NCBI GenBank assembly: GCA_023257915.1
Contig: JALRBB010000510.1
Span: 1 to 5,230 of the forward strand
Length of the DNA stretch: 5,230 nt
Direction of reading: 5' to 3'
Source: Quisquiliibacterium sp.
GTDB taxonomy: Bacteria > Pseudomonadota > Gammaproteobacteria > Burkholderiales > Burkholderiaceae_E
Shown: in pieces, positions 1 to 5,230 of the stretch
Layout: the number at the start of each line of letters is the position of its first letter
Numbering within the stretch: the stretch's first letter is position 1
Notes under the pieces: model-generated
Told to the model about the DNA's origin: nothing
What the model saw: the letters and a program-made list of their open reading frames with translations, nothing else
The model's database searches: none
Translations under genes and position numbers: made by a program

Positions 1-565
1 CGCACCAGTCGTTGACCAGGCCCCACTCGAGCGCCTTGGCCGCCGAGATCGGCTGGCCGGTCATCAACATCTCCTTGGCGCGACGCTCGCCGATGGCGCG
101 CGGCAGGTTCTGCGTGCCACCGGCACCGGGCATGATGCCGAGCGTGACCTCGGTCAGTGCGAAGCGCGCTGCGTTCGACGCATAGGCGAAGTCGCAGGTC
201 AGCATCGTCTCGAAGCCGCCCGCATACGCATGCCCATTGACCGCAGCGATGACCGGAATCGGCAGGTCGGTCAGGGTCCAGTACTGACGCTCGAAGAGCT
301 CATGCTGGCGCACCCACTGCTGCTTGGTCATGCCGTTGCGTTCCTTCAGATCGCCGCCGGAGCAAAAAATCCGGTCGCCGGCGCCGGTCAGCACCACGCA
401 ACGCACCTCACCGGCGTCTTCGGTGAGGCGATTCCACAGATCGAGGAAGTCGCGACCCATCTGCGTATTGATCGCATTGCCGACCTCGGGCCGGTTCAGC
501 GTGACCTGCAGCACATGCGGCTCAACCATCTCGGTGAGCAGCGTCTCGTAGGCGGGAAGCGTCAT
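1..565 (-). CDS. Enoyl-CoA hydratase/isomerase (crotonase family), 3' end cut by window
   Basis: Crotonase-fold acyl-CoA enzyme, expected to hydrate or dehydrate at the 2,3 position of an acyl-CoA in the cytoplasm. 188 residues are visible; the family is usually about 255-270, so roughly 70 C-terminal residues lie outside the window. Seen: the first oxyanion-hole segment CSGGDLKE (about 68-75), the second in NGHAYAGGFE (110-119), and the run LGIMPGAGGTQNLPRAIG (142-159). Both acids equivalent to rat crotonase Glu144 and Glu164 are present as Glu119 and Glu139 with the same 20-residue spacing, so a true hydratase/dehydratase is more likely than a one-acid isomerase or hydrolase. The ATG at 565-563 overlaps the stop of the upstream CoA-transferase (ATGA), and AAAGGA at 580-575 lies 9 nt before it, which decides the start. 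GGFE plus a CaiB-type neighbour recalls CaiD (carnitinyl-CoA dehydratase), but a PaaF- or EchA-like enzyme is equally possible. The exact substrate is unknown. Confidence 0.95.
   Translation of the reverse strand, partial: MTLPAYETLLTEMVEPHVLQVTLNRPEVGNAINTQMGRDFLDLWNRLTEDAGEVRCVVLTGAGDRIFCSGGDLKERNGMTKQQWVRQHELFERQYWTLTDLPIPVIAAVNGHAYAGGFETMLTCDFAYASNAARFALTEVTLGIMPGAGGTQNLPRAIGERRAKEMLMTGQPISAAKALEWGLVNDWC
562..565 (-). promoter_or_regulatory. ATGA stop/start overlap (translational coupling)
   Basis: Read on the minus strand, the four bases ATGA contain the hydratase start (ATG, 565-563) and the CoA-transferase stop (TGA, 564-562). Such overlaps usually mean that a ribosome ending the first gene reinitiates on the second, tying the two proteins to similar amounts. 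The overlap is seen directly; the coupling is inferred. Confidence 0.85.
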
Positions 566-1716
566 GCGTTGGAGTCCTTTCGGGGGAGTAGGTCGCCGGT
601 GTGTTCGCCAAGTTTCGGCGGCGCGAAGCGCGGCGCCGGCCGTCTGCCGTCGAAGCTCAAGGGCAGACCCAGAAATTTCATGCCGGTGCCAGGGACCGGC
701 TGCACCAGGCCGAGCGCGTCGGTCTGCGGATGCTCGACCATCTGCGCAATGCTCTGCACCGGCGCACAGGGAATGCCGGCCGCCTCCAGTTCACGCACCC
801 AGTGCGCGGAGTCCTGCCGGGCGATGATTGCGTCGAGCATGGCGTACAACGCCGCCTGGTTCTGAACCCGGCTCGGGTTGTCGGTAAACCGGGTGTCGTC
901 CAGCCACTCCGGATGGCCGACCACCTTGGCGAGGCTGCGAAACAGGCCGTCGCTGCCAGCGGCGATCACAACTTCGCCATCGAGCGTCGCGTAGGCCTTG
1001 TAGGGCACGATGCCGGCAGCACCAGAACCCTGCTTTTCGGGCAGCACACCCGCGCCGAGATACTGCGAGGCCAGCAACGAGGACCAGCAGGTTGCGGTCT
1101 CGAACAAGGAGACATCGACGACGCTGCCCTGGCCGCTTCGCTCGCGCTCACGCAGCGCGGTCAGGATGCCGATCACGGCCCACATGCCGGTGCCCATGTC
1201 GACGATCGAGGCGCCGACGCGCACCGACGGTCTGCCCGGCTCGCCGGTCGTGCTCATGATGCCGCCGAAGGCCTGCATCAGCGGGTCGTAACCGGGCCGC
1301 TCGGCGAGCGGCCCGCTGCGTCCGAACGCACCGAGGTTGCAGTAGATCAGTGACGGTTTGAGCGCACGCAGGCTCTCGCCATCCAGGCCCAGGCTCTCGG
1401 TCTGACCGGGTCGCAGGTTCTGGATCACGATGTCAGCGCGATCGCGGATCAGCGCAATCAGCGCGTCGCGATCCGCGTCGCAGCGCAGGTCGCAGACCAC
1501 CGAACTCTTGTTGCGGTTCAAGGACTGGAAGAAGGTCGATGCGCCTTCAACGAACGGCGGCCCCCACTTGCGCGCATCGTCACCGTCGCGCTTTTCGACC
1601 TTGATGACCTCGGCACCCAGCTCGCCGAAGATCTGCCCGGCGAACGGCGCGGCGACGCTGTGGCCCAGTTCAATAACGACCAGGTCGGAAAACGGGGTAG
1701 GAGGATTCGAGATCAT
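562..1716 (-). CDS. Type III CoA-transferase, CaiB/Frc (L-carnitine dehydratase/BaiF) family
   Basis: Moves CoA between carboxylic acids through an aspartyl-CoA anhydride/thioester; cytoplasmic, normally a dimer of interlocked rings. With the ATG at 1716 the protein has 384 residues, in the usual range of about 380-430. Seen: N-terminal DLVVIELGHSVAAPFAG, then EVIKVEK (about 36-42); LIYCNLGAFGRSGP (about 123-136); GYDPLMQA (142-149); the candidate nucleophile Asp173 in SIVDMGTG, close to Asp169 of Oxalobacter formyl-CoA transferase; GSGAAGIVPY (230-239) at the glycine-loop position; AGIPCAPV (313-320) with a following PQ; and C-terminal APPKLGEHTGDLL. The reading frame is open up to an ATG at 1785, which would add 23 residues (407 in all), but family homology begins just after the 1716 ATG. 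That start has a weak AAGAA 5 nt upstream; the 1785 ATG has no visible ribosome site. The stop overlaps the hydratase start by 4 nt, implying coupled translation. CoA donor and acceptor cannot be read from the sequence. Confidence 0.95.
   Translation of the reverse strand: MISNPPTPFSDLVVIELGHSVAAPFAGQIFGELGAEVIKVEKRDGDDARKWGPPFVEGASTFFQSLNRNKSSVVCDLRCDADRDALIALIRDRADIVIQNLRPGQTESLGLDGESLRALKPSLIYCNLGAFGRSGPLAERPGYDPLMQAFGGIMSTTGEPGRPSVRVGASIVDMGTGMWAVIGILTALRERERSGQGSVVDVSLFETATCWSSLLASQYLGAGVLPEKQGSGAAGIVPYKAYATLDGEVVIAAGSDGLFRSLAKVVGHPEWLDDTRFTDNPSRVQNQAALYAMLDAIIARQDSAHWVRELEAAGIPCAPVQSIAQMVEHPQTDALGLVQPVPGTGMKFLGLPLSFDGRRPAPRFAPPKLGEHTGDLLPRKDSNA
575..580 (-). promoter_or_regulatory. Ribosome binding site of the hydratase gene
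   Basis: AAAGGA on the minus strand, 9 nt before the hydratase ATG and inside the last codons of the CoA-transferase. It is a good partial match to the anti-Shine-Dalgarno complement and supports the start at 565. Reinitiation and independent initiation could both contribute. Confidence 0.6.
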
Positions 1717-1806
1717 CGACGTTCTTAAGACGGCAGGCAATCCAGGGCGGCGATCCGAAATCCGCATCGAGCCGGCTATCGCCATGAGACGGCGAGCCCG
1801 GCCGGC

Positions 1807-1822
1807 TAATGTACGGACAATA
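1807..1822. promoter_or_regulatory. Candidate operator (TGT-N4-ACA dyad) for the GntR-type regulator
   Basis: The 16 bp TAATGTACGGACAATA forms an interrupted dyad, TA-n-TGT-nnnn-ACA-n-TA, in which the lettered positions pair symmetrically. It would lie at about +8 to +23 of the predicted start at 1830, a normal place for a repressor to block transcription. As I recall, operators of HutC-type GntR proteins are described around GT/AC half-sites with TGT...ACA outer bases, which this fits, although its centre is CG and not TA. By eye I found no second copy in the other two gaps. That the neighbouring regulator binds here is inference. Confidence 0.4.
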
Positions 1823-1836
1823 CGCCGGAAGGTCGG

Positions 1837-1865
1837 ATACTAGGCCGGGCCTGGATTGGCGTCAA
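1837..1865 (-). promoter_or_regulatory. Sigma-70-like promoter for the CoA-transferase/hydratase transcript
   Basis: On the minus strand, TTGACG (1865-1860) matches the -35 consensus at 5 of 6 positions. After exactly 17 bp (1859-1843) comes TAGTAT (1842-1837), matching the -10 consensus at 4 of 6. Predicted transcription start is around 1830. It points at the CoA-transferase and stands out in a GC-rich background where such pairs are rare. The regulator gene ends at 1914, so the catabolic pair can be expressed separately from it. Confidence 0.6.
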
Positions 1866-1913
1866 TGGGGACTGTGCCGGGCATCCACGTGCCCAGGTTG
1901 CCGTGGAAATGGC

Positions 1914-2666
1914 TTAGTCCGCCGCCCCAGCATCCCCACGGCTCCAGGATGTGACCAGCCGGAAGCGCTCGCTCGGATACAGGTTGTCCGAGACGCCGAG
2001 CACTCGTCCGCTGGCATCCAGGTAGGCGCGGCGCATCAGCAACGCCGCGCTTCGCGCGCCGACACCCAACAAGCGCGCCGCCTGCGCCGGCATCAGCGCA
2101 GCCTCGATTTCCTGACGCACCGTATGGATCGTCTGCCCGTGAAAGCGCTCAAGCATCGCGTAGATGCTGATGTGGTTGCCGCGCAGGCGCTCCTCGATCG
2201 CAGCAAACTCGGGGCGCAAATAGACCTTCGTGAACGAAATCGGTGCGACCTGACCGGTGGCATGACGAAACGCGGTCAGCTCGACCCAGGCCTCCCCCGG
2301 CGGGCAACCGATCAAACCGGACAGCGCAGCATCTGCGGCCACTTCGCGGCGCGCCAGCACCTCAAGCCGGGTGGCGTTCGTGTAGTCGAACAGATCTTTG
2401 GCGGTGCCCAGTCCCGCAACATAGGGATTTGGATCGCGCGCCGCACACACGACAGTGCCGATGCCCGGGCGGCGCGAAATCAGCCCGATATCGGCCAGCT
2501 TGCGGGTCGCCTCGCGCACCGTGTGCCGGCTGACACCGTAGGTCTCGGCGAGCTGGAACTCAGGCGGCAGTAGCGAACCGACCGGATACTTGCCGCTCGC
2601 GATGTCCTTGACCAGACATTCGCGCAGCCAGGCGTAGCGTGGCTCGCGGGTGGTCTTGCCGGTCAC
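1914..2666 (-). CDS. GntR-family transcriptional regulator, HutC subfamily (wHTH + UTRA)
   Basis: Ligand-responsive DNA-binding protein of 250 residues, a normal length for the HutC group (about 235-255). The winged helix-turn-helix occupies about residues 10-75: LPPEFQLAETYGVSRHTVRE matches the family's LPSE-x-LA-x-x-x-x-VSR-x-TVR-x-A core, and RRPGIGTVV is the wing. The UTRA effector domain covers about 93-240, with FTKVYLRPEF, the QEIEAALMPAQAARLLGV stretch, and a C-terminal pattern of a small hydrophobic strand, D-x-x-G, then DNLYPSERFRL. The start is GTG at 2666-2664: an in-frame TAG at 2693-2691 lies upstream, no other usable start codon lies between, and AGGGG (2678-2674) sits 7 nt before the GTG. 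UTRA proteins often repress a nearby catabolic operon and are released by a pathway metabolite. The ligand cannot be predicted here. The dyad at 1807-1822 is the best candidate target. Confidence 0.95.
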   Translation of the reverse strand: MTGKTTREPRYAWLRECLVKDIASGKYPVGSLLPPEFQLAETYGVSRHTVREATRKLADIGLISRRPGIGTVVCAARDPNPYVAGLGTAKDLFDYTNATRLEVLARREVAADAALSGLIGCPPGEAWVELTAFRHATGQVAPISFTKVYLRPEFAAIEERLRGNHISIYAMLERFHGQTIHTVRQEIEAALMPAQAARLLGVGARSAALLMRRAYLDASGRVLGVSDNLYPSERFRLVTSWSRGDAGAAD

Positions 2667-2673
2667 GCTCGCG

Positions 2674-2678
2674 CCCCT
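2674..2678 (-). promoter_or_regulatory. Ribosome binding site deciding the GTG start of the regulator
   Basis: AGGGG on the minus strand, 7 nt before GTG 2666. It is a moderate Shine-Dalgarno match. Together with the in-frame TAG at 2693-2691 it leaves GTG as the only reasonable start; a GTG start with a moderate site suits a protein made in small amounts. Confidence 0.5.
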
Positions 2679-2692
2679 GCGACGACCTCGCT

Positions 2693-2729
2693 ATCCGGCG
2701 CAGACCGGGCAGCGCGCCACTGGCCGGAT
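2693..2729. repeat. 7-bp perfect inverted repeat in the dehydrogenase-regulator gap
   Basis: ATCCGGC (2693-2699) and GCCGGAT (2723-2729) are exact reverse complements separated by 23 GC-rich bases, filling most of the 73-bp gap after the dehydrogenase stop. In RNA it could form a stem at the 3' end of the dehydrogenase message, but there is no T-run, so it does not look like an intrinsic terminator. It may simply reflect GC-rich composition. No promoter is apparent in this gap, so the regulator is probably cotranscribed with the dehydrogenase. Confidence 0.3.
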
Positions 2730-2739
2730 GCCGCCTTCA

Positions 2740-3495
2740 TCAGATCGTGATTCCGCCGTCTATGTTGAAGATCTGGCCGGTAGCGAACACGCTCTCGTCG
2801 CTGGCCAGGTAGATGACGACCGGCACGATCTCTTCGGATGTGGCCAGCCGGCCCATCGGCTGGCGTGCGACGAACATCTTGCGTGCCTCGTCGATATCGC
2901 CAAGCGCGCGCATCCGGTCGTGCAGACTGGGTGTCTCAACGGTGCCCGGCCCGATGCAGTTGCAGCGGATGCCCTTGGTGACAAAATCCGCGGCGACCGA
3001 CTTGGTCAGCCCGATTACCGCAGCTTTTGTGGTGCCGTACGCAAACCGGTTTGGAAAGCCCTTCACCGACGAGCAGACCGACGCCATGTTGATGATCGAG
3101 CCACCACCGTTTTCAATCATGCGCGGCAGTGCGGCGCGAATCGTGCGAAACATCGAGCGCACATTGATCGCAAAGCTGAAATCCCAGTCCTCCTCGGAAC
3201 ACTCGAAGATCGAGCCCTGGTGCACATAGCCGGCGCAATTGAACAGCACATCGAGCGGATCGAGCCCGTCGATCAATTGCTTGACCGCGTCTGCGTTGGT
3301 GACATCCAGATGCTGCGTGCGCAGCGGATGCCCGGCCAGTTTCGCCTCGTCGGCAAGCGTGGCGAGCAGATCGTCACGGATGTCCGTCGCGACCACCCGC
3401 GCACCTTCGCGCGCCATCGATAGCGCCGCGGCCCGACCCATGCCCTGCGCTGCGGCGGTCACCAGAATGAGTTTTCCATCGAGACGCCCGGCCAT
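2740..3495 (-). CDS. NAD-dependent short-chain dehydrogenase, DHRS6/BDH2-like
   Basis: Classical SDR of 251 residues, interconverting a hydroxy and an oxo group in the cytoplasm. Seen: cofactor motif TAAAQGMG (13-20, with Ala in place of the first Gly of TGxxxGxG), Asp38 after the second strand (favours NAD over NADP), Asp64 in LDV, NCAG (86-89), and the catalytic set Asn111, Ser139, Tyr153, Lys157 (YGTTK). The TAAAQG motif, WDFSFAINVRSM, SSVKGFPNR, TTKAAVIGLTKSVAADF, IRCNC and PGTVETPSL closely resemble human DHRS6 as I remember it. Arg150 and Arg194 fall where its carboxylate-binding Arg144 and Arg188 lie, suggesting a small carboxylic acid substrate. Relatives act on (R)-3-hydroxybutyrate, 4-oxo-L-proline/cis-4-hydroxyproline or 2-keto-3-deoxy-L-fuconate, so the substrate stays open. 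The ATG is immediately preceded by an in-frame TAG (3498-3496) and has a strong ribosome site, so this start is firm. The C-terminus DGGITI is normal for the family. Confidence 0.95.
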   Translation of the reverse strand: MAGRLDGKLILVTAAAQGMGRAAALSMAREGARVVATDIRDDLLATLADEAKLAGHPLRTQHLDVTNADAVKQLIDGLDPLDVLFNCAGYVHQGSIFECSEEDWDFSFAINVRSMFRTIRAALPRMIENGGGSIINMASVCSSVKGFPNRFAYGTTKAAVIGLTKSVAADFVTKGIRCNCIGPGTVETPSLHDRMRALGDIDEARKMFVARQPMGRLATSEEIVPVVIYLASDESVFATGQIFNIDGGITI

Positions 3496-3500
3496 CTAAT

Positions 3501-3507
3501 TCTCCCT
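3501..3507 (-). promoter_or_regulatory. Strong ribosome binding site of the dehydrogenase gene
   Basis: AGGGAGA on the minus strand, 5 nt before the ATG at 3495. This is the best Shine-Dalgarno sequence in the window and suggests the dehydrogenase is translated well independently of the upstream exporter gene. Confidence 0.7.
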
Positions 3508-3516
3508 GTGTCGCTG

Positions 3517-3532
3517 CGCCGGATGCCCGGCG
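3517..3532. repeat. Compact hairpin in the dehydrogenase leader
   Basis: CGCCGG and CCGGCG flank a 4-base loop (ATGC), a perfect 6-bp stem. It lies about 21 nt upstream of the dehydrogenase ATG and ends 9 bases before the ribosome binding site. It could be an operator or a leader stem-loop, or a product of GC-rich sequence. Confidence 0.35.
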
Positions 3533-3557
3533 ATGCCGTGGGCGGCGCGTGATTCGG

Positions 3558-3577
3558 CTCGCGCAAGTTGGCGCGAG
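3558..3577. repeat. 7-bp stem, 6-base loop hairpin downstream of the exporter gene
   Basis: CTCGCGC and GCGCGAG are perfect reverse complements around AAGTTG (AACTTG... in the transcribed direction CAACTT). It is the strongest hairpin between the exporter stop and the dehydrogenase. On the minus strand it is followed by CCGAATCAC and not by a T-run, so a Rho-dependent stop or an mRNA 3'-end stabiliser is more plausible than an intrinsic terminator, and a chance fold cannot be excluded. Confidence 0.35.
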
Positions 3578-3635
3578 ACGCTGGAAGATTAGCGTATTTC
3601 GGCGCGTGTTCCAGGGCTTTTGAGCAGCTGCCGCT

Positions 3636-5230
3636 TCACTGCCCGAACTGCATCGCCGCAAGCCTGGCATAGAGCCCTTCGCGCGCGATCAGTTCGGCGT
3701 GCCGCCCCTCGTCGACGATGCGGCCATGCTCCATCACGACGATTCTGTCGGCCTGCACGACGGTCGCCAGCCGATGCGCAATGACCAGCGTCGTGCGGCC
3801 GCGCATCGCGCTATGCAAGGCCTGCTGGACCAGTTGTTCGCTCTCGGCATCCAGCGAACTGGTGGCTTCATCGAGCAGCAACAGTGCCGGATCCCTGAGC
3901 AATGCCCGGGCGATTGCGATGCGCTGTCTCTGCCCGCCGGAAAGCCGGACACCGCGTTCACCAACGAAGGTGCGATAGCCGTCGGGCAGGCGTCGCACGA
4001 ACTCGTCGGCATGCGCTGCTTGTGCGGCCAGGATCACCTCGGCGTCGCTGGCATCTAAGCGGCCGTAACGAATGTTTTCCATCACATCGGCCGAAAACAC
4101 GATGCTGTCCTGCGACACCAGACCGATCCGGGCACGATGCTCCGCGGGCTCGATCGAGCGGATGTCGATGCCGTCGACCAGGATCGCGCCGCGCTGCGGA
4201 TCGTAAAAGCGCAGCAGCAACTGAAACAGCGTGGTCTTGCCGGCGCCCGAGGGCCCGACCAGCGCGATCGTCTCCCCCGGATTGACGCGCAAACTGAACT
4301 CGCTGACCGCCGCCTCGGCGGGGCGCGAAGGATAGTGAAAACCGACCGCATCAAAGACGACCCTGGTTCCTCGCGCTTGCGGACCAAGGTCGTGCGCTGA
4401 CGCAACGGCGAGCGGTGCGTCAGACCCAGGCCCGGCAACGATCCGCGGACTGGCATGCAGCAACTCGAGCAAGCGTTCAGCGGCCCCGGCCGCTCGCTGC
4501 ACATCGCCGATGACCTCAGACAATGCTCCGGAGGCACCCGCGACGATCGCCGCGTAGAGCATGAACTGCGTCAGGTGCCCGACGGTGCTGCGCCCCTGCA
4601 TGACCGCGTAGGCACCGGTCCACAGCACGACAACAATCGCGCCAAACACGAGCACGATCGCAACGGCGGTCAGCAGCGCCCGCGCCCGGATCCGGCGTAA
4701 GGCAACCCGAAACGCCAGCTCGGTTGTCTGCGCGAAGCGGGAAGCCTCGAATGCCTCGCGTGCGTAAGCCTGCACAATCTGGATCGCATTGAGCGTCTCG
4801 CCGGCCAGTGCGCTCGAGTCGGCAACCCGGTCCTGGCTCGCACGCGACAGGCGCCGAACCCGGCGGCTGAAGATCACGATCGGCAGGATCACGAGCAGCA
4901 GCAGTGCCATGATCATGGAAGCCAGCGAAGGGCTGGTGATCACCAGCATCAGGATGCCCCCGACGAACAGCAACAGGTTGCGCAGGCCCATCGAGATGCT
5001 GGTGCCGATCAGTGTCTGGATCAGCGTCGTGTCGGTGGTCAGTCGCGACAGCACTTCGCCGGTCTTGAGCGTCTCGAAGAAGATCGGATCCTGTTGCAAC
5101 ACCCTGCGGTAGATCGCATTGCGCAGATCGTTGGTGACCCGCTCGCCGAGCCAGGAAACCAGGTAAAACCGCAGCGCGGTCGCGAGCGCAAACACCACCG
5201 AGACCGCAAACAAGCCCAGAAAGGCCGTGT
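3636..5230 (-). CDS. MsbA-related ABC half-exporter (permease fused to ATPase), 5' end cut by window
   Basis: Inner-membrane half-transporter that should dimerise and use ATP to export a lipid or hydrophobic compound. 530 complete codons are visible; related proteins have about 590-600, so roughly 70 residues including the first membrane helix are missing. Numbering from the first complete codon, hydrophobic helices lie near 4-25, 80-98, 103-119, 184-205 and 218-238, with the conserved coupling segment FFETLKTGEVLSRLTTDT (about 50-67). The ATPase domain follows: Walker A GPSGAGKTT (325-333), Q-loop Gln373, signature LSGGQ (429-433), Walker B LLLLDE (449-454), D-loop SSLD and switch His485. 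All catalytic residues are intact. The text resembles the proteobacterial MsbA-related family I know as TIGR02204, not the MsbA lipid A flippase itself. A TTG at 5213 is not the start, because the frame continues open with hydrophobic residues to the window edge. It ends 140 bp before the dehydrogenase and may belong to another unit. Confidence 0.95.
   Translation of the reverse strand, partial: TAFLGLFAVSVVFALATALRFYLVSWLGERVTNDLRNAIYRRVLQQDPIFFETLKTGEVLSRLTTDTTLIQTLIGTSISMGLRNLLLFVGGILMLVITSPSLASMIMALLLLVILPIVIFSRRVRRLSRASQDRVADSSALAGETLNAIQIVQAYAREAFEASRFAQTTELAFRVALRRIRARALLTAVAIVLVFGAIVVVLWTGAYAVMQGRSTVGHLTQFMLYAAIVAGASGALSEVIGDVQRAAGAAERLLELLHASPRIVAGPGSDAPLAVASAHDLGPQARGTRVVFDAVGFHYPSRPAEAAVSEFSLRVNPGETIALVGPSGAGKTTLFQLLLRFYDPQRGAILVDGIDIRSIEPAEHRARIGLVSQDSIVFSADVMENIRYGRLDASDAEVILAAQAAHADEFVRRLPDGYRTFVGERGVRLSGGQRQRIAIARALLRDPALLLLDEATSSLDAESEQLVQQALHSAMRGRTTLVIAHRLATVVQADRIVVMEHGRIVDEGRHAELIAREGLYARLAAMQFGQ

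Larger units (their letters stand above)
1717..1913. other. 197-bp gap between regulator and CoA-transferase genes: probable control region
   Basis: This is the longest non-coding stretch in the window. It holds a sigma-70-like promoter (1837-1865, minus strand), an interrupted dyad just downstream of it (1807-1822), and two mutually exclusive short hairpins right after the regulator stop: GGGCA/TGCCC (1879-1883 with 1890-1894) and TCCACG/CGTGGA (1884-1889 with 1902-1907). Neither hairpin is followed by a T-run on the minus strand, so neither is a standard intrinsic terminator. If transcription starts near 1830 and translation at 1716, the mRNA has a leader of about 114 nt. I see no additional coding region, tRNA or riboswitch fold that I recognise here. 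Confidence 0.6.
3496..3635. other. 140-bp gap between ABC exporter and dehydrogenase genes
   Basis: On the minus strand this gap contains a weak promoter-like pair, TGGAAC (3613-3608) and TAATCT (3591-3586) with a 16-bp spacer, each only 3 of 6 to consensus. It also holds a hairpin CTCGCGC/GCGCGAG (3558-3564 with 3571-3577, 6-nt loop) and a second hairpin at 3517-3532, then the dehydrogenase ribosome site. No T-run follows either hairpin in the minus direction, so a standard intrinsic terminator for the exporter gene is not seen. The gap is long enough to separate transcription units, but I cannot prove that the dehydrogenase has its own promoter. Confidence 0.4.

Noticed and set aside
230..865. 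Plus-strand open frame of 211 codons spanning the hydratase-transferase junction
   Set aside because: It is antisense to two real genes, crosses their overlap, and its product has no recognisable domain.
601..1353. Plus-strand open frame of 250 codons opposite the CoA-transferase
   Set aside because: It overlaps a well-supported CaiB-family gene, and its product shows no motif.
1877..1907. Hairpins just after the regulator stop as an intrinsic terminator
   Set aside because: The stems are only 5-6 bp (7 with a G-U pair), compete with each other, and have no T-run on the minus strand.
1809..2573. Long open frame on the plus strand (254 codons) opposite the regulator
   Set aside because: The opposite strand has complete GntR wHTH and UTRA domains. 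The plus-strand product has no family resemblance and an Arg/Gln-rich composition typical of a shadow frame.
2650..3423. Long open frame on the plus strand (257 codons) opposite the dehydrogenase
   Set aside because: It is antisense to a clear SDR gene. Its translation is rich in Arg, His, Asp and Ala with no recognisable domain, as expected for the complement of a GC-rich coding region.
2723..3527. Ten-base direct repeat GCCGGATGCC at 2723-2732 and 3518-3527, flanking the dehydrogenase
   Set aside because: Ten bases of GC-rich sequence repeat easily by chance. The flanks differ immediately, and there is no other sign of a mobile element or target duplication.
3636..5213. TTG at 5213-5211 as the start of the ABC exporter
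   Set aside because: The frame stays open to the window edge with residues that continue a membrane helix (TAFLG before it), and the family needs another helix and linker upstream. The gene is cut by the window, not started here.

Overview
The window is GC-rich with codon use biased to G or C in third position, dense coding and short gaps. Every real gene lies on the minus strand, so transcription runs from high to low coordinates. Protein family content (an MsbA-related ABC exporter, a HutC-type GntR regulator, a type III CoA-transferase and a crotonase) fits a high-GC Pseudomonadota, probably gamma- or betaproteobacterial. This is an inference from the overall look of the proteins, and I cannot name the organism.

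Layout in transcription order: (1) the 3' part of an MsbA-like ABC half-exporter (5230 to 3636, N-terminus outside the window); (2) a 140-bp gap with a weak promoter-like sequence, two small hairpins and a good ribosome binding site; (3) a short-chain dehydrogenase closely resembling the animal DHRS6/BDH2 type (3495 to 2740); (4) a 73-bp gap; (5) a GntR-family regulator of the HutC/UTRA subgroup with a GTG start (2666 to 1914); (6) a 197-bp gap holding the best regulatory signal of the window, a sigma-70-like promoter (TTGACG, 17 bp, TAGTAT) followed at about +8 by an interrupted dyad with a TGT-N4-ACA core; (7) a type III (CaiB/Frc family) CoA-transferase (1716 to 562); (8) a crotonase-family enoyl-CoA hydratase that overlaps the transferase by ATGA and runs off the window (565 to 1).

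Working model (inference): the CoA-transferase loads CoA onto an unidentified carboxylic acid, the hydratase adds or removes water at the 2,3 position of the resulting acyl-CoA, and the dehydrogenase oxidises or reduces a hydroxy/oxo acid related to the same substrate. The UTRA regulator sits between them and probably controls the transferase-hydratase transcript through the dyad just downstream of the promoter, perhaps also its own transcript. The pairing recalls CaiB plus CaiD of carnitine metabolism, but nothing here fixes the substrate. The ABC exporter belongs to a family that is widespread outside catabolic loci and may be an unrelated neighbour. I see no RNA gene, mobile element, CRISPR array or clearly unprecedented system. 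The points of interest are the regulatory architecture and the unassigned substrate.
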